A stretch of 64,000 bases of DNA from Chimonanthus salicifolius (lineage: Eukaryota; Streptophyta; Magnoliopsida; Laurales; Calycanthaceae), in contig CM023532.1 of the NCBI GenBank assembly GCA_013350335.1, positions 37,635,708 through 37,699,707 of the forward strand, written 5' to 3'. A program made the position numbers and the translations under genes. The notes below the pieces were generated by a model, which ran no database searches, had not been told where the DNA came from, and worked only from the letters and a program-made list of their open reading frames with translations. How positions within the stretch are numbered: the first letter of the stretch is position 1; each line of letters begins with the position of its first letter. This document shows positions 33,268 to 44,539 of the stretch, piece after piece.

Positions 33268-33758
33268 GGCTACCAACTACCTTGTCACTGCAATTTCCAA
33301 TGCAACCCTTGCCACAAACTGCAATGAGGCCTCTTCGTCCCAGGGCACCTATTCGGGTCATGCATCAGTCTCCCCTTTTCTCAAGCAACCCACCAGCTCC
33401 ACACTCCAGGCTTCTTGCCCCTGCCAACAGAGACATCTCGAGTTGTGTAAACCTACGAATAGGCACTCAACTGTGGGCCCCAGCACATCTCCAACCATTT
33501 AGACCTACCTTTATGTCAGCACCTGGTCAGTCGCTTTCATCGAATGGGATCTTGTCTCATATATCTCCTGCTCAACGCACCATGACACCATCCCTGCAGT
33601 CACAAGTGAACCAACCACAGTCCTTCTCGGAATTAAACTTTGACACATGATATCCGTCTGGCCCAATGACAATGAGCAGGGAACAAGGCAATGCTGAAGC
33701 GGATACTGCATGTCCTTGTACTCCAGTTGATGTCGTTTGCTTGTCAGATGATGATTGA
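33268..33758 (+). pseudogene. MOM1-like last exon: Pro/Gln-rich tail with premature stop
   Basis: Acceptor ccttttag at 33260-33267. The frame runs LPTTLSLQFPMQPLPQTAMR to NQPQSFSELNFDT, then TGA at 33648-33650. The same frame continues YPSGPMTMSREQGNAEADTA and ends CTPVDVVCLSDDD at TGA 33756-33758. DVVCLSDD is the usual C-terminus of this family, so the first stop is a nonsense change 36 codons early. Confidence 0.8.
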
Positions 33759-35840
33759 CTGGCTTGAATGACGTTTTCCATGACAGATGGTAACAAATTG
33801 GTCATATGGTTACTGGTTGCATTTAGAAGCGAGATGCTAGAATTGAGTGGCGGCAGTTGTACGATAATGTAATATATTAGACATAGTTCTTGAGGCCTTC
33901 CGCCATGGTACCTTTCTACCGATTGCTGGCCATGTCACAAGTTGAAGCAGCCACGAACAAACTTGGAAATTTCAGTGGAATTTTGATGCCACATTCTATA
34001 GAATGCTCCAGTGGTTCAAAAGCAAGGTATATATCATGAAGTTTTTGTTTCTTTTTGTGAAGTCTAAAAGCAAGGTGTATATAGGTATAGTTTCATGTCT
34101 TACAGTCAGTAGCGTTCTGCAAAGTTCTTTAGATGAGGTGTATTATATGCTATTTTTTGAACACCTAGTGAATTTGTACACACTTCTGTAGGCCCTACTT
34201 CAGTTTTTTAATAGCCTTAAAAGTTCTCGGGCTGGACAGTTAAAATATAACTGGAAGGTTATTTTGAGAGCTGAAGTGATTATTATGAGAGAAAGAAAGT
34301 GAATTTTTTTAATCTGTTACTCTATTTTTTGTTCCTCTTTTTTCAGTTCATTTCCCTTAAGTGTCCTTTGGGTTCAAAGTGATTTTGACATTGTGAATTT
34401 GTGATAGTATTCATTCCAAAAGAAGTGACTGGACCGATGATTGTCCCTTTGTATTTTAATTTTTTGCAAACTGAGCATCACTGAGCTCAAATGAGTGGGT
34501 TGGCTTTGACCACTGAATGCTTGAAACATGTTTGTGCAAGGAGAATCGTTTCATCGATCTGATCCCCTTGACACACCTTCAGTCCCCTATTTAAACTGTC
34601 AGATGACCCAATTTGACATCAATCCAATTGATGCTTGGACTAGATTCTTATCGTTGTTGCTGGTGATGCTTAGGGACCATGGATTAGGATCAGGGCAATA
34701 GGATTAGGGTGATATTTGACCCTTGAAGTCAATTAGAAGATTCCATGCATCCTCAGCTGTGGTACTCCCTTTGAACATATGATTAAAGGGGGATGAGAGT
34801 GCTCCACTCCATCTGGTCTGATGTTCAAATGCAAAAAAGAAATGGTTTATATATGCCATCATACTCTATAAACCCCAACTTTGGTTTATATATGCCGTCT
34901 CTCAATCTTTTAATCACTTGCAATTCTCCACATCCATGATACCTCCATTAAACCCATCACATCTCTCTAGACCCTAATCGTCTGATGCTGTTCCCGTCAC
35001 CCCTTTCTCATGTTAGGCATGGCTTGAATCAAAGGAGAAAGCACTCCTGTTCTTGAATTCTACTTTTCGAAGTACACCTCTGACCTTTTGGGTATATGGC
35101 CAAAGGCATGAGGTGATGGTTGCTTTACTAGTTTACTTGCGTTGAATTCTCTTTCCTTCTGTTCTGTTAGATGAATAAATGCATTTGAAGTTATTTTTTC
35201 ACAAAGAAAAGATGAATTCAATGAAATTTATTTAGTTCTAGCAATCGTTCTATTTGGGGAGCACTATAATCTCAGTGGTCCTTTGTTTTTATTTTGAATA
35301 GCTTGATCTTGATAAATGTTCACCTGCACATGGATCCTATAAGTGATGGCAATGGCAGCAGATTGTTGGAAAAGTTATGCTGAATGTGGTCTATCTACAA
35401 TCACCTTTGTTGGATCAATCAAATTGTGATCTAAGCTCTTCAAATTTTGATTATTTTAAAATATTATCCAATTCATCGCTGTCCTCTAGAAATTTATCTT
35501 GATTGATTTGAATGAAGTGATTTTTAGTAGGCTACTTTTATTTAATTGGCAAAAGGGTAGCACATTATGCTTAGCTATAGGCCTGTTCATGGGCTTATAT
35601 CTCTACGCGAACTCGGCTTTTTTAGAAGGAAAAAAAAAAAAGGAACTTTTATAAGCAGGTGAACTTGAGATATTAAGAAACTTCTATGAAGCCTAACGGG
35701 CTGTGTAGTCCATTTAACTAGCTATATACATTTCCTTTTTATATACAATTCAACATCCCATCACATTCAATTCAGATTTGGCAGCCCTTGGACAAAGGAT
35801 ATGATTTCTGATAGGTGGAAAATGTGCATGTTTGCTTTCA
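33759..35840. other. 3' flank of the MOM1-like locus, no gene seen
   Basis: The 3' UTR is expected in the first few hundred bases. A short direct repeat (agcaaggtatat.../agcaaggtgtat) lies at 34020-34085. Beyond it I see no coding segment. At about 35578-35720 a ggcctgttcatgggctt...aacgggctgtg segment may be an old DNA element. Confidence 0.4.
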
Positions 35841-35855
35841 ATTGGAAACCCTCAA

Positions 35856-36050
35856 CCCGTGAGGGTTGGCTTGGCAGTCAAGAATCCGTCTGAGATGCAG
35901 AAGATTTTAGATTCAAGTAATTCTCAACACAAAAAGGCCCACTCCCTTTAGTGTTCTCTGGTGTGTTTGGGTTGAGAGGTTTGTACATGTCTGAAAGATT
36001 AGTGAAGTGTTCTAAGTGACCTAAAATCCTTTGTCTTCAAGAAGAAAAAC
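35856..36050 (+). mobile_element. tRNA-derived SINE, forward copy
   Basis: Box A region GGTTGGCTTGGCAGTCAAGA and box B GATTTTAGATTCAAGT, then the family body (aggtttgtacatgtctgaa) and a short A-rich tail. The TSD is attggaaaccctcaa (35841-35855) against attgaaagcctcaa (36051-36064), nearly identical. Confidence 0.75.
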
Positions 36051-36064
36051 ATTGAAAGCCTCAA

Positions 36065-37225
36065 TGGTTGTGCTAGTGAAAATTGTGACCTGGTCTTATG
36101 GGCCGGTACTTGTTTCTTCCTGTTGTCTTATAATTTTGGTCACCGATGTGGGACTGATTACCTAAGGGTTTTTTTTTTCCCCTTAAAAGTCCTATATTAA
36201 AGGAATGGAAAAAACGTTCGAGGATTTTAACGTTTCAGTGTTTTTTACCCCTTTTTTTTTTCAATAAAGAATGCTCATCTAGGTACTAGTACCTGTGGTA
36301 TTGCCCTACATACCTAGATATGATATCTATGAAATTGAGTGGTGACTGATCTATTAAAAATGTTTTATTTGAATGAGATTCTCTAAAAATTATTTGGATT
36401 AGATCAATCGAGTCATGTTTTTTAAAGTTATAAAGTTTAAAGATAAAAGAATAATTTGAACAGACAAAAATTCGGAGAGTTTAAAAAATATGGCTTGATT
36501 GATTTAATCAATGTGATTTTTGGTAGACTACAAATTGAAGAAAAAATATTTCGAACAAATCCATCGTGTTTCTGGATAGAATATATAGATTGATTATAGA
36601 GAGTGAACACCGACCACACGTAGATCTTCAGTTTTGACTCTTCACACTTTAATTTTAGAATCAGAACTATCTGAAAAAGTTTTGCCAAAGAATGTCAAAG
36701 AATCTTGCATTTACTTTCACAATTTCTACTTGATATTTCTATATTCTAAACATCGCTGATTACAATGAAAATGTATGGTCATAAGCGATTTGTAAGTCAC
36801 CGACTTATTTATTTGGGTTGAACTCAAAAATCCAACCTGAAGTTCTACTGGGCCACGCTCACTCCCATTCCTTTTTGAGGGCTGAGCGCAAACAGACTTT
36901 AGCCCATCACAATGGAGCTGAGGCCTAGCCCATACCAAGTTCAGGTCTGCTAGAGGAAATTTGGCCATGTTCAATTCCAAGCTGAGCTTCTGCATAATCT
37001 GTCAATACAACTTGTTTTTCGACCACCCAAAATCAACATGGATAGCCATATGCTATTCATGAGATTTCGGCCGCCGAAGTTCAGTTGAATTTGTCATGAG
37101 TTTTGGTTAATGGTTATTCTTCTTCATCGTCATAGTCATTTATACTGTATAAGATTAACACTCATAATTGGATTGATAGGTGGTGTTGTTTGTTGGAAGT
37201 AATTACTCAAACCACATTTGTAGGT
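36065..37225. other. Intergenic, nothing recognised
   Basis: AT-rich sequence between the SINE and the MULE-like element. No coding region or clear repeat ends. Confidence 0.45.
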
Positions 37226-37234
37226 TTGCAAATT

Positions 37235-38007
37235 GGGTGGCCATATAGACACTCAGGTATTTTGGCAGCAGACTCCCGATTTCGAAAAATTTGGATGAAA
37301 TTATCATTTTGTCCATCAACTTTTTAAAAAACTAAAACCTGATCTCATCGTCCGAATGAACATTTCAAGGTAAAATGCGTTCGTTCGACGGTGCCCCTTC
37401 CTAAACTAAAAAATTTCCACTCGTTCGTGCTCTGCCTCTGATCGTTTACTTGAAGGACTGGAGTCCAGAAAAGGAAATGCCGTTGATTCCCCTGAGGAAG
37501 ACGACCATAATATTTCCTTAAGAAATGAGGAAATTTCCAAGATGTGATTTAAATGGAGTGAGGTTTGCATTGAAAAACTGTGAAAATCTTACAAATTTCC
37601 TTAAGAAAGGAGGTAATTTTCAAGATCTGGTTTGAATTGACTGAGGTATGCACTGAGCGATTTTTTGAGGTGGCAGAAATTGGTATGAAAAGCTGTGAAA
37701 ATCTTACTAAGTATAAGGAGTTACTAATCGTTCGAACGTTTTATTGGGAGCGTTCGAACGATCGTTCGAGTACAAGAAGGTTCCTCTAAACAATTGACTT
37801 TTATATTGAAATGTGTGTCCGAAAGACAGATTGTCCAATTGATAGACTTTTACACTGAAATGTGCGTCCGAATAAGCGAAAAATGAACTCATTGTTGCGG
37901 TCGAATAGTAGTTTTTTAAAAAGCTGAGGGACAAAATGGTAAATAACTTTCTTAAAATCAAAATAGGATGTCTGTCAGCAGAAAACCCGGTGTCTATAAG
38001 GCCACCT
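37235..38007. mobile_element. MULE-like non-autonomous element (773 bp)
   Basis: Long inverted ends: GGGTGGCCATATAGACAC at the left and GTGTCTATAAGGCCACCT at the right. Similarity extends more than 100 bp inward (cattttgtccatcaacttttt against the reverse of the 37910-37945 region). Flanks ttgcaaatt and tttcaaatt match at 8 of 9 bases, the Mutator TSD length. Inside are a ~115 bp imperfect tandem repeat (37515-37710), a ~46 bp one (37792-37875) and two CGTTCGAACG palindromes (37730, 37750). It lies 280 bp from the PAL stop codon. Confidence 0.75.
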
Positions 38008-38206
38008 TTTCAAATTGCAACCAAGGGTGCCTCCAATGCACTAGAGGCTCTATAGAGACACAGGCTAACGTATGTAGAACAAAAAAGCATAGACATTCAA
38101 ACATGGAATGGTAGGACGGTGCTTATATACATGTTATATTTCCCCTTTCACCCAAGGGGGAAAAAAACATATGAAGAAATGGAAAGAAACAAAAACAGAA
38201 GTCACA

Positions 38207-38231
38207 TTTCCGGCATAGACATTGCCGGAAA
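38207..38231 (-). other. Inverted repeat in the PAL 3' UTR
   Basis: TTTCCGGCA and TGCCGGAAA, a 9 bp stem with a 7 base loop, 60-83 bases past the PAL stop. No poly(A) signal could be fixed with certainty. Confidence 0.55.
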
Positions 38232-38289
38232 CCTTGCTAAGACAGGCAGCGAGAGTAAAACAGCAGAAGAAACTAACATAGAACATTTC

Positions 38290-41200
38290 CTAGCAAATGG
38301 GGAGTGGAGCACCATTCCATTCTTTCAAGCACTCGAGGAGGGGATCAATCACCTTCCCTTCGCAAATTGCTGTGAAAACTTTGTCGAATTCCTCACCCGG
38401 CGACCGGACTTTGTCTCCTGTCAAAAGGGAAGTCTTGAGTTCCCCCCTCACAAACTTGTACAATGGATACGACCTGCACTCCTCGATGCGATTCGGTATT
38501 GCAGGATTGCCATTTTCCAGCTCTATCCTTGCAGTTTCAACTTCTTTTGGCAGATGGGTCTTCAATTCCTCTTCGAAAGCAGCAATCTTTTGGAAGATTG
38601 ATGTGCTCGAATCCTTTTCCTTCTCCCCATTGATCAATGCATGCTCAACCAGCACTTGCCTCAACTTCTGCATTAGAGGATATGTTGAACTGCATGGATC
38701 ATCAATGTAAGCAAATACGTGCTCATGATCGACGACCTTGATCAAGTCCTTCTCGCAGAACCTCGATGGGTGCAGCTCTCCATTGACACCAATGGTCAGA
38801 ACTCTCTTGGCCACTTGGCTTACAGTATTCTTGACCGCTTGCTTCAAGTTCTCCTCCAAATGCCTCAAATCAATTGCTTGGCAAAGCCCAACAAGATAGG
38901 TAGCTGACATGAGCTTAAGGATCTCCATGGCTTCAGCTGTTTTCCTTGAAGAGATCAGGCCCAATGAGTTCACATCTTGGTTGTGTTGCTCAGCGCTTTG
39001 GACGTGATTAGTCACTGGATTGGCAAGGAATTGGAGCTCAGAGCAGTAGGCTGCCATTGCAATCTCAGCCCCCTTGAACCCGTAATCCAAGCTCGGATTC
39101 CGTCCCCCAGAGAGATTTGAAGGCAACCCATTGTTGTAGAAGTCATTGACAAGCTCAGAGAATTGTGCAAACATGAGCTTCCCGATCGAAGCAATTGCCA
39201 ATCGGGTATTATCCATCGACACCCCAATTGGGGTCCCTTGGAAGTTACCCCCATGGAGTGCCTTGTTCCTTGAGACGTCGATCAACGGGTTGTCGTTAAC
39301 AGAGTTGATCTCCCTCTCGATTGAGCTAGTTGAGTTCCGGATCACCTCTATTTGGGGACCGAGCCACTGGGGGGAAGTCCGGAGCGCATAACGATCTTGC
39401 TTCGGCTTTTGGAGGGGGTCAAGCTCGTGAAGCTTCTTTGCTACTTTCATGTAAGAGCTTCCGTCCAAGATGTGTTCCATGATTGCTGCTGCCTCAATTT
39501 GGCCCGGATGGTGCTTCAATTTGTGAGTGAGATGGTCTGTAAACTCTGGTTTCCCCTGCATTGCCTCACAGAAGATCGCCGAGAGGACTTCGGATAGGAG
39601 TGAAAGAACATTAGCTTCAAATAATACTATAGAAGCTAGGCCTGACCCAACTGCAGTGCCATTGACTAGTGCAAGGCCCTCTTTGGGCTGCAATTCAAAG
39701 AAACCACTGTGAATTCCAGCAAGCCGGAAGGCCTCACCGGCGTCTATCTCCTTCCCATCGGGGGTGACTGCCCGGGAATTAGGCCGGCCAGTCAACATCC
39801 CGGCAATGTAGGATAATGGGACTAGATCACCGGATGCCGTGATCGTTCCCCTGAGTGGTAAACATGGAGTGATGTTGTGGTTGAGGAAGCTTGTGATGGC
39901 TTCCAATATTTCAAACCGGATTCCTGAGTAGCCTTGAAGAAGAGTGTTGATCCTCACTAGCATTGCAGCCCTGGTGGAAGAGGGTGGCAATGTGTGGCCT
40001 GATTCCCCACCGGCACCGAAGATTCCAGCATTGAGGAATCTGTTAATAAGATTCCACAAGGAAGCCAGCAATCAGTTAAAAATTCAATTCATGGCAGGAT
40101 AACTGTCAATGCCAATGTTTTTAAACTGAATTGTTTTTCTTTTTTAAACTGCGATATTAATATAACATTATAAACACAATAATTTGTTAAAGTTAAAAAC
40201 AAATACCAAAAATTATAAAAATTAGAAAATAACATTACAATCAATGTACTATAATAGCTGTGGTAAAAGTGATTTTTTTTTAATAAAATGAAGTACAATA
40301 AAAGAAAATAAATTAAAACCATAATAAATTAAAGACAAACCGAACTTTCCTAATGACTGAACCGTCTTAAAACCACAAGGGATGTTTGTAATTGACTTAG
40401 ATTTCTAAAAGTTTTGCTTTTATTAGAGTAAAAAATTAATAAAGTCAACCTTTTCTCTAAATTTTATCATATGGAAATTATTTTTTATTGTATAGATACA
40501 TTTAAATTCGAAGATTGCCCAGATTGCTCATGATAAGATTCAAGCCCAATATCATTCTGGCTTGACGGTCAATAACCCATCGAAAGTTTTAAGTTAAATC
40601 ACTAGACCATAGTATTATCCCGTGACATGAGACCAAAAAAATAATATTCAACCCATCACTTGTCATGGAAGGCGCCTTAATTTGTCTTTAATTTAAAAGA
40701 AAAAACTTTAATAATTACTAAAAACTCAGACTAAAAATGAAATATGTGATTATCAGTTGTTGTTATTATTTAAAAATAAATTAGAAGAATTCATGAAAAT
40801 TTATGGACTCAACCATTTTATGAGGCCATTAGTGTAACAACTACCAACCCCATGAAGGAACATACTTTAGAATAAAGAGTTATCCTTTCATATCAGCAAC
40901 AGTTAATGTCATGTCAGGCATGGCAATTGAGTTCCACCCACATACCATGGTTGGGCTTTCATTCCTAACAATGGGTCCCACCTCTTTATTCATTGGAAAT
41001 TGTTGGGCCCCATGACTTCAATCAATTAGGGTGATCTGGTAAAATGACAGATACCAAATTAAGGGGATTTTAAATTTTGGGTCGAAAGATATGGGTAGGT
41101 AGGTGGATGGTTGGATGCTATTTAATTTGTTTTTTTTTTTTTTTCAATTTTCACTTTATTTGGTATGATAAAATTTTAGAGTTGATTTCAATGAGAAAAA

Positions 41201-43341
41201 AAGTAAGAGTATATATATAATTTTTTCTTTTCTTTATTTAATATTTATTGAACATGAGCAGAATAATCGACTTTCTCTTAATCTAAATTTGTTTATTTTT
41301 GAGAAAGAAGAGAAGTGGTAGTTTCCTTCTTCTTTTTATTCTTTTTTTATACATTTTAATTTATAATTACTAAATAAGATACAAGAAAATTATTCAACAA
41401 GAAAAAAAGAATCAGCTCAAGAGTCTAAACCAATAATATTAATTTTTCTTAAAGAAAAAAATATATTGAGTGATTTCTGTCAGTGAATTGGAAACTAAAT
41501 ATAAAGGTTAAATTCCACTAATCATGATTGGACTCTTACATGGGAAGTTTTACCTCAATCGCTACCTAACATCTTAAAATTGTATTAACAAGAAATGATG
41601 CTTAAGTTTCTCTAATCATTGTTAACCTCTCTGGATTTATTACCTAACAGTAATCAATAATCATAAGTAGATTCGAAGTAGATTTTGTTTCTTCCCTAAC
41701 TATATTATTTTAACAACTTTTCCATTTTTCATAGCGAACACAAGAAACATGCATCATATAAATTCCAGTATTTTGTTATAAAAAAGATCTACTGTACCAT
41801 AATTAATTAAATAAATATGGATCTAAGTCGTCCAATTTCCTTGAGAGAGTATCAAAAGCAAGGGTGCAAATATCGGCTGATACGCCGATTCTCGGCCGTA
41901 TCATATCGGCCTTTTTTTTAAAAAAAAATGAAAGAAAAGAGAAAAATATCGGCCGATAACGATATATCGATTAATATCAAATTTTACACCCTTGATCAAA
42001 AGTATAACAAGAACATTAATTTGAAGTTTGAATTGAATTGGAATTTCACCGAATTGAGTAATTTGAGTGAGTTTTGAGACTCAATTTGAAAAAAACTCAA
42101 TAAAACTTATTGAGTCGAGTCAAATAGATTGAATTTTGACGCATGATTTGTCTATTGAATAATATAATTTTTTTTACATTCAATTCAATGGAGGTTGATA
42201 TTCATTTAAATCGTTAGCACGATTAGATCAAATATTCAACAATATAAATATTTCTTGTAAATTCATTTTAGAATTAAATAAATATTTATGTAATAGATGG
42301 TTTCAATCAACCATCTATTTTTTTAATTTAAATTAAATAGTCGTATATGTTAAATTGAAATATATTTTTAATTATAGATTATAAATTAAGCTTTTAATTT
42401 GATAAGGTCATTAATTTCTACTCATTCTTCAAATGTCACGTGATCTGAGTTATGAAAGCTTAATCACCCAATTAATTTTCCTTTCCCTACCTACCTATTT
42501 CTTTCCTTTGGACCGAACTTGTTTGGAATCTAAGTGATATTTATTATTACCTCTCCTTAACTTTCCTTTATATATATATATATAGATCATAATAAAGGTA
42601 AGGGCCCACCACCTAAAAATGTTTTTATGGGAATTTATAATTAAACCACTTGATATAATTTAAAATTTAAACTTACATCACTTGAATTTTAACAAAAGCA
42701 TAAGATCCAACAGCTAAAATCATTTACATGGATATTTTAAATAGTTTTTTTTTTTTTATAATTCAAGAATAGAATGAGTCAAAGGAAGATTAAAATGGAA
42801 AGAAAAACCATGTAGCGTGGGTCCCAATAGGTGGGCCCTAACGACATTCTTAGTATCTCTACCACGAATTAAAAATCTTGTAAGAAAGATTGAGTTCTCT
42901 AATCATGATTATGATGTTGATCAGTGAATCTCACCTTATAAGCTCCTTCTGAAGGGCTCCTCCTTGCTTTGTTCTCCTGTGTGAGGTTGCACCAAAACCA
43001 GTTGTAACTCCATAGCTGTCTGTGCCCTTGTTCATGCTCTCCATCACCCAGTCACTGCTCGCCTGAACGCCGGCCCGTGCCGACTCGGACAACTCGACAC
43101 ATACACCGGATTCATGGGCAACGGCGGCGACCTGAGATATGGTCAGGGTCGACCCACCAAGCTTGATCACAGGCTTTCGGAATTCGTCGACCATTTTCTT
43201 GACTTCGTCGAGATGGCTTCCAGTCAGAGACTCAGCTGCCATAGCCCAATTCAAAGGATCCTTTGTGCAGAAGCTTTGGATAGAGACATGGCCATTGCCA
43301 TTCTCATGAACGTGGCCGGCGGCTTGTTGAACGGATTCCAT
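38290..43341 (-). CDS. PAL: Phenylalanine ammonia-lyase, two exons, complete
   Basis: PAL removes ammonia from L-phenylalanine to give trans-cinnamate, the entry step of phenylpropanoid synthesis, as a cytosolic tetramer. Exon 1 is 43341-42935 and exon 2 is 40039-38290. They join in phase 2 inside the Arg codon of [12 protein letters not shown], the conserved PAL intron site. The product is 718 residues, normal for the family, starting [18 protein letters not shown] and ending [23 protein letters not shown] at about residues 200-216 holds the Ala-Ser-Gly that forms the MIO cofactor. [20 protein letters not shown] and [14 protein letters not shown] are also standard. Phe at about 137 (RFLNAG) points to phenylalanine rather than tyrosine as substrate. 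No break is seen. An intron of 2895 bp is long for PAL. Confidence 0.98.
40040..42934 (-). other. PAL intron (2.9 kb)
   Basis: On the minus strand the donor is AAG|GTGAGA and the acceptor TTAACAG|ATTCC. AT-rich. It contains a small MITE at 41859-41994 and, near 40540-40620, a decayed tRNA-like SINE head (ggcttgacggtcaataaccc). Confidence 0.9.
41859..41994. mobile_element. 136 bp hAT-like MITE, ATCGGCC family
   Basis: Ends CAAGGGTGCAAATAT and ATTTTACACCCTTG are inverted repeats. The exact 8 bp TSD atcaaaag lies at 41851-41858 and 41995-42002. The body has repeated atatcggccgata-type motifs and a T7-A9 junction. Relatives are at 46297, 52588, 56949 and 62083. Confidence 0.85.
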
Positions 43342-43454
43342 GTCCGAGGCTTAGCAAAATACTGAATTATGAGAAGAAATGGAACTCAATTGAGTAAAAT
43401 ATGAGAGGATAAGACAAACCCAATAAGGATTTAATGCAGAGGACTCTGTTTTTC

Positions 43455-43784
43455 CTGGTGAAAAAAATATAAGGGGAAAAAATCGGATTTGGCGATGAAA
43501 CTTGGAAATGGACTTGTTTCTATGCAGGAAAAAAGAAAAAAACACAAGCAATTCGACAGAAACAGAGCAGTAACTTGCAGTTTATGGATTATAAAGCAGG
43601 ATTTTGTAGAAAAATAGATGGACTAAAGATGACCCAAATGAGAAAAAGAAAATTTCACTTTTCTTTCTCAAAAGGATCAAAATTGCTAGCAGAAACTAAT
43701 CAAGCAATTATCAGCAGTGAGGCAAGAGAGAAATATACAAGAAAGGCAGAAATTAAAGACCTGTAAACAAATGAAAATACTTAC
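43455..43784 (-). other. Possible intron in the PAL 5' UTR
   Basis: Minus strand: AGAAAAGTAAGTATTTTC gives a consensus donor (GT at 43784-43783) and TTTTTTTCACCAG a good acceptor ending at 43455. The only good TATA box is about 640 bp before the ATG, which a 330 bp leader intron would help explain. Transcript evidence is lacking. Confidence 0.35.
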
Positions 43785-43905
43785 TTTTCTCAGAAAAGAG
43801 AAAGACCCAAAAACCGATTTGAGCTCTGAATCTAAGAAGATTATTAAAAAAAAATGGAATGCAGATAGAAGGCGGAAGAATTGGAGAAGAATGGTGTATT
43901 GATTT

Positions 43906-43923
43906 TGAGAGAGAGAGAGAGAG
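43906..43923 (-). repeat. (CT)n tract in the PAL leader
   Basis: On the minus strand this is a CT repeat just downstream of the TATA box, common in plant 5' leaders. Confidence 0.6.
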
Positions 43924-43981
43924 ACAAAAACAGGAAATTTCAAGCAGTGAATTTCCTGATTTTGGTTCACCAGCTTTTGGA

Positions 43982-44159
43982 TCTTTAAATAGAAGGCTTA
44001 CCAAACACCGAGCAACGGGTTAGTTGAGAAGCATTGGAGTCCGTCCGATCTTCATGTCATCTGACGGTCGTCAGGTGAAACACGTGGCTTCCATATTGGA
44101 GGTGACAGAAGCGTGAAGTCGAAAATGCAGGCTCCTAGGATTTTAGAGTGGTGGTTGGT
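43982..44159 (-). promoter_or_regulatory. PAL promoter: TATA box, G-box, AC-II element
   Basis: Minus strand: CTATTTAAAG at 43991-43982 as TATA box; CACGTG at 44081-44086 (G-box, a bZIP/bHLH site); ACCAACC at 44159-44153 (AC-II element, a MYB site typical of phenylpropanoid promoters). The AC element lies ~165 bp and the G-box ~95 bp upstream of the TATA box. Function is inferred from known PAL promoters. Confidence 0.5.
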
Positions 44160-44396
44160 GCAGATAAACTATACACACTGAGACGAAACTGCTTCTTGGC
44201 TTGCCATCTTCAATCCCAACCATCTATCAAGTGGGCCTACCATCATTTTATGAATTTGAGGAGGTGGGGCCTGGCCCAATTTAAATATTCAAGTATTCTA
44301 GTAAGTTGTTTAATATAAGAGTGTACATGTCATTCTATAATAAAAAGATTGTTAAGTGAAATGTTATCAAAATAGATTAAAATAAGATTTATTGAA

Positions 44397-44523
44397 CCTA
44401 TACGAGAGTTGGTTTGACAGTTCAGAACTTCCAATAAATTGTGGGAGGTTCTGGATTCAAGTCTCACACTCAACTATAAAGGCTAAGAGATATGAATATC
44501 TTGGAGTCTTGGACTTAAAAAAG
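44397..44523 (+). mobile_element. Short tRNA-derived SINE with 16 bp TSD
   Basis: Head GAGTTGGTTTGACAGTTCAG (box A) and GGTTCTGGATTCAAGTCTC (box B), a short body, and an A-rich end. The exact TSD aataagatttattgaa lies at 44381-44396 and 44524-44539. Confidence 0.85.
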
Positions 44524-44539
44524 AATAAGATTTATTGAA

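Larger units (their letters stand above)
384..33758 (+). pseudogene. MOM1: MOM1-like chromatin silencing protein, decayed copy, 13 traced exons
   Basis: Proteins of this family (MORPHEUS' MOLECULE 1 and its PHD/chromodomain-bearing relatives) act in the nucleus in transcriptional silencing. I traced exons at 384-577, 736-871, 1159-1447, 15295-15444, 20301-20552, 20830-20970, 21059-21372, 21613-21786, 23311-24353, 24850-26387, 29603-30180, 30292-30502 and 33268-33758, about 5.5 kb of coding sequence with matching phases. Order of parts: PHD finger, two chromodomain-like segments, degenerate SNF2 ATPase, EEGEI-rich linker, coiled coil, Pro/Gln-rich tail ending DVVCLSDDD. Frame breaks lie near 776, 1324, 21200, 23692, 25415, 25820, 26107-26173 and 29743-29794, and an in-frame TGA lies at 33648-33650. 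Most breaks are not in homopolymers, and the PAL and EIN2 exons here are open, so pseudogene is favoured over sequencing error. The true 5' end is outside the window or in the first 380 bases. Confidence 0.82.

Noticed and set aside
38297..39712. Plus-strand frames over the PAL exon
   Set aside because: They are antisense shadows of the long PAL reading frame.
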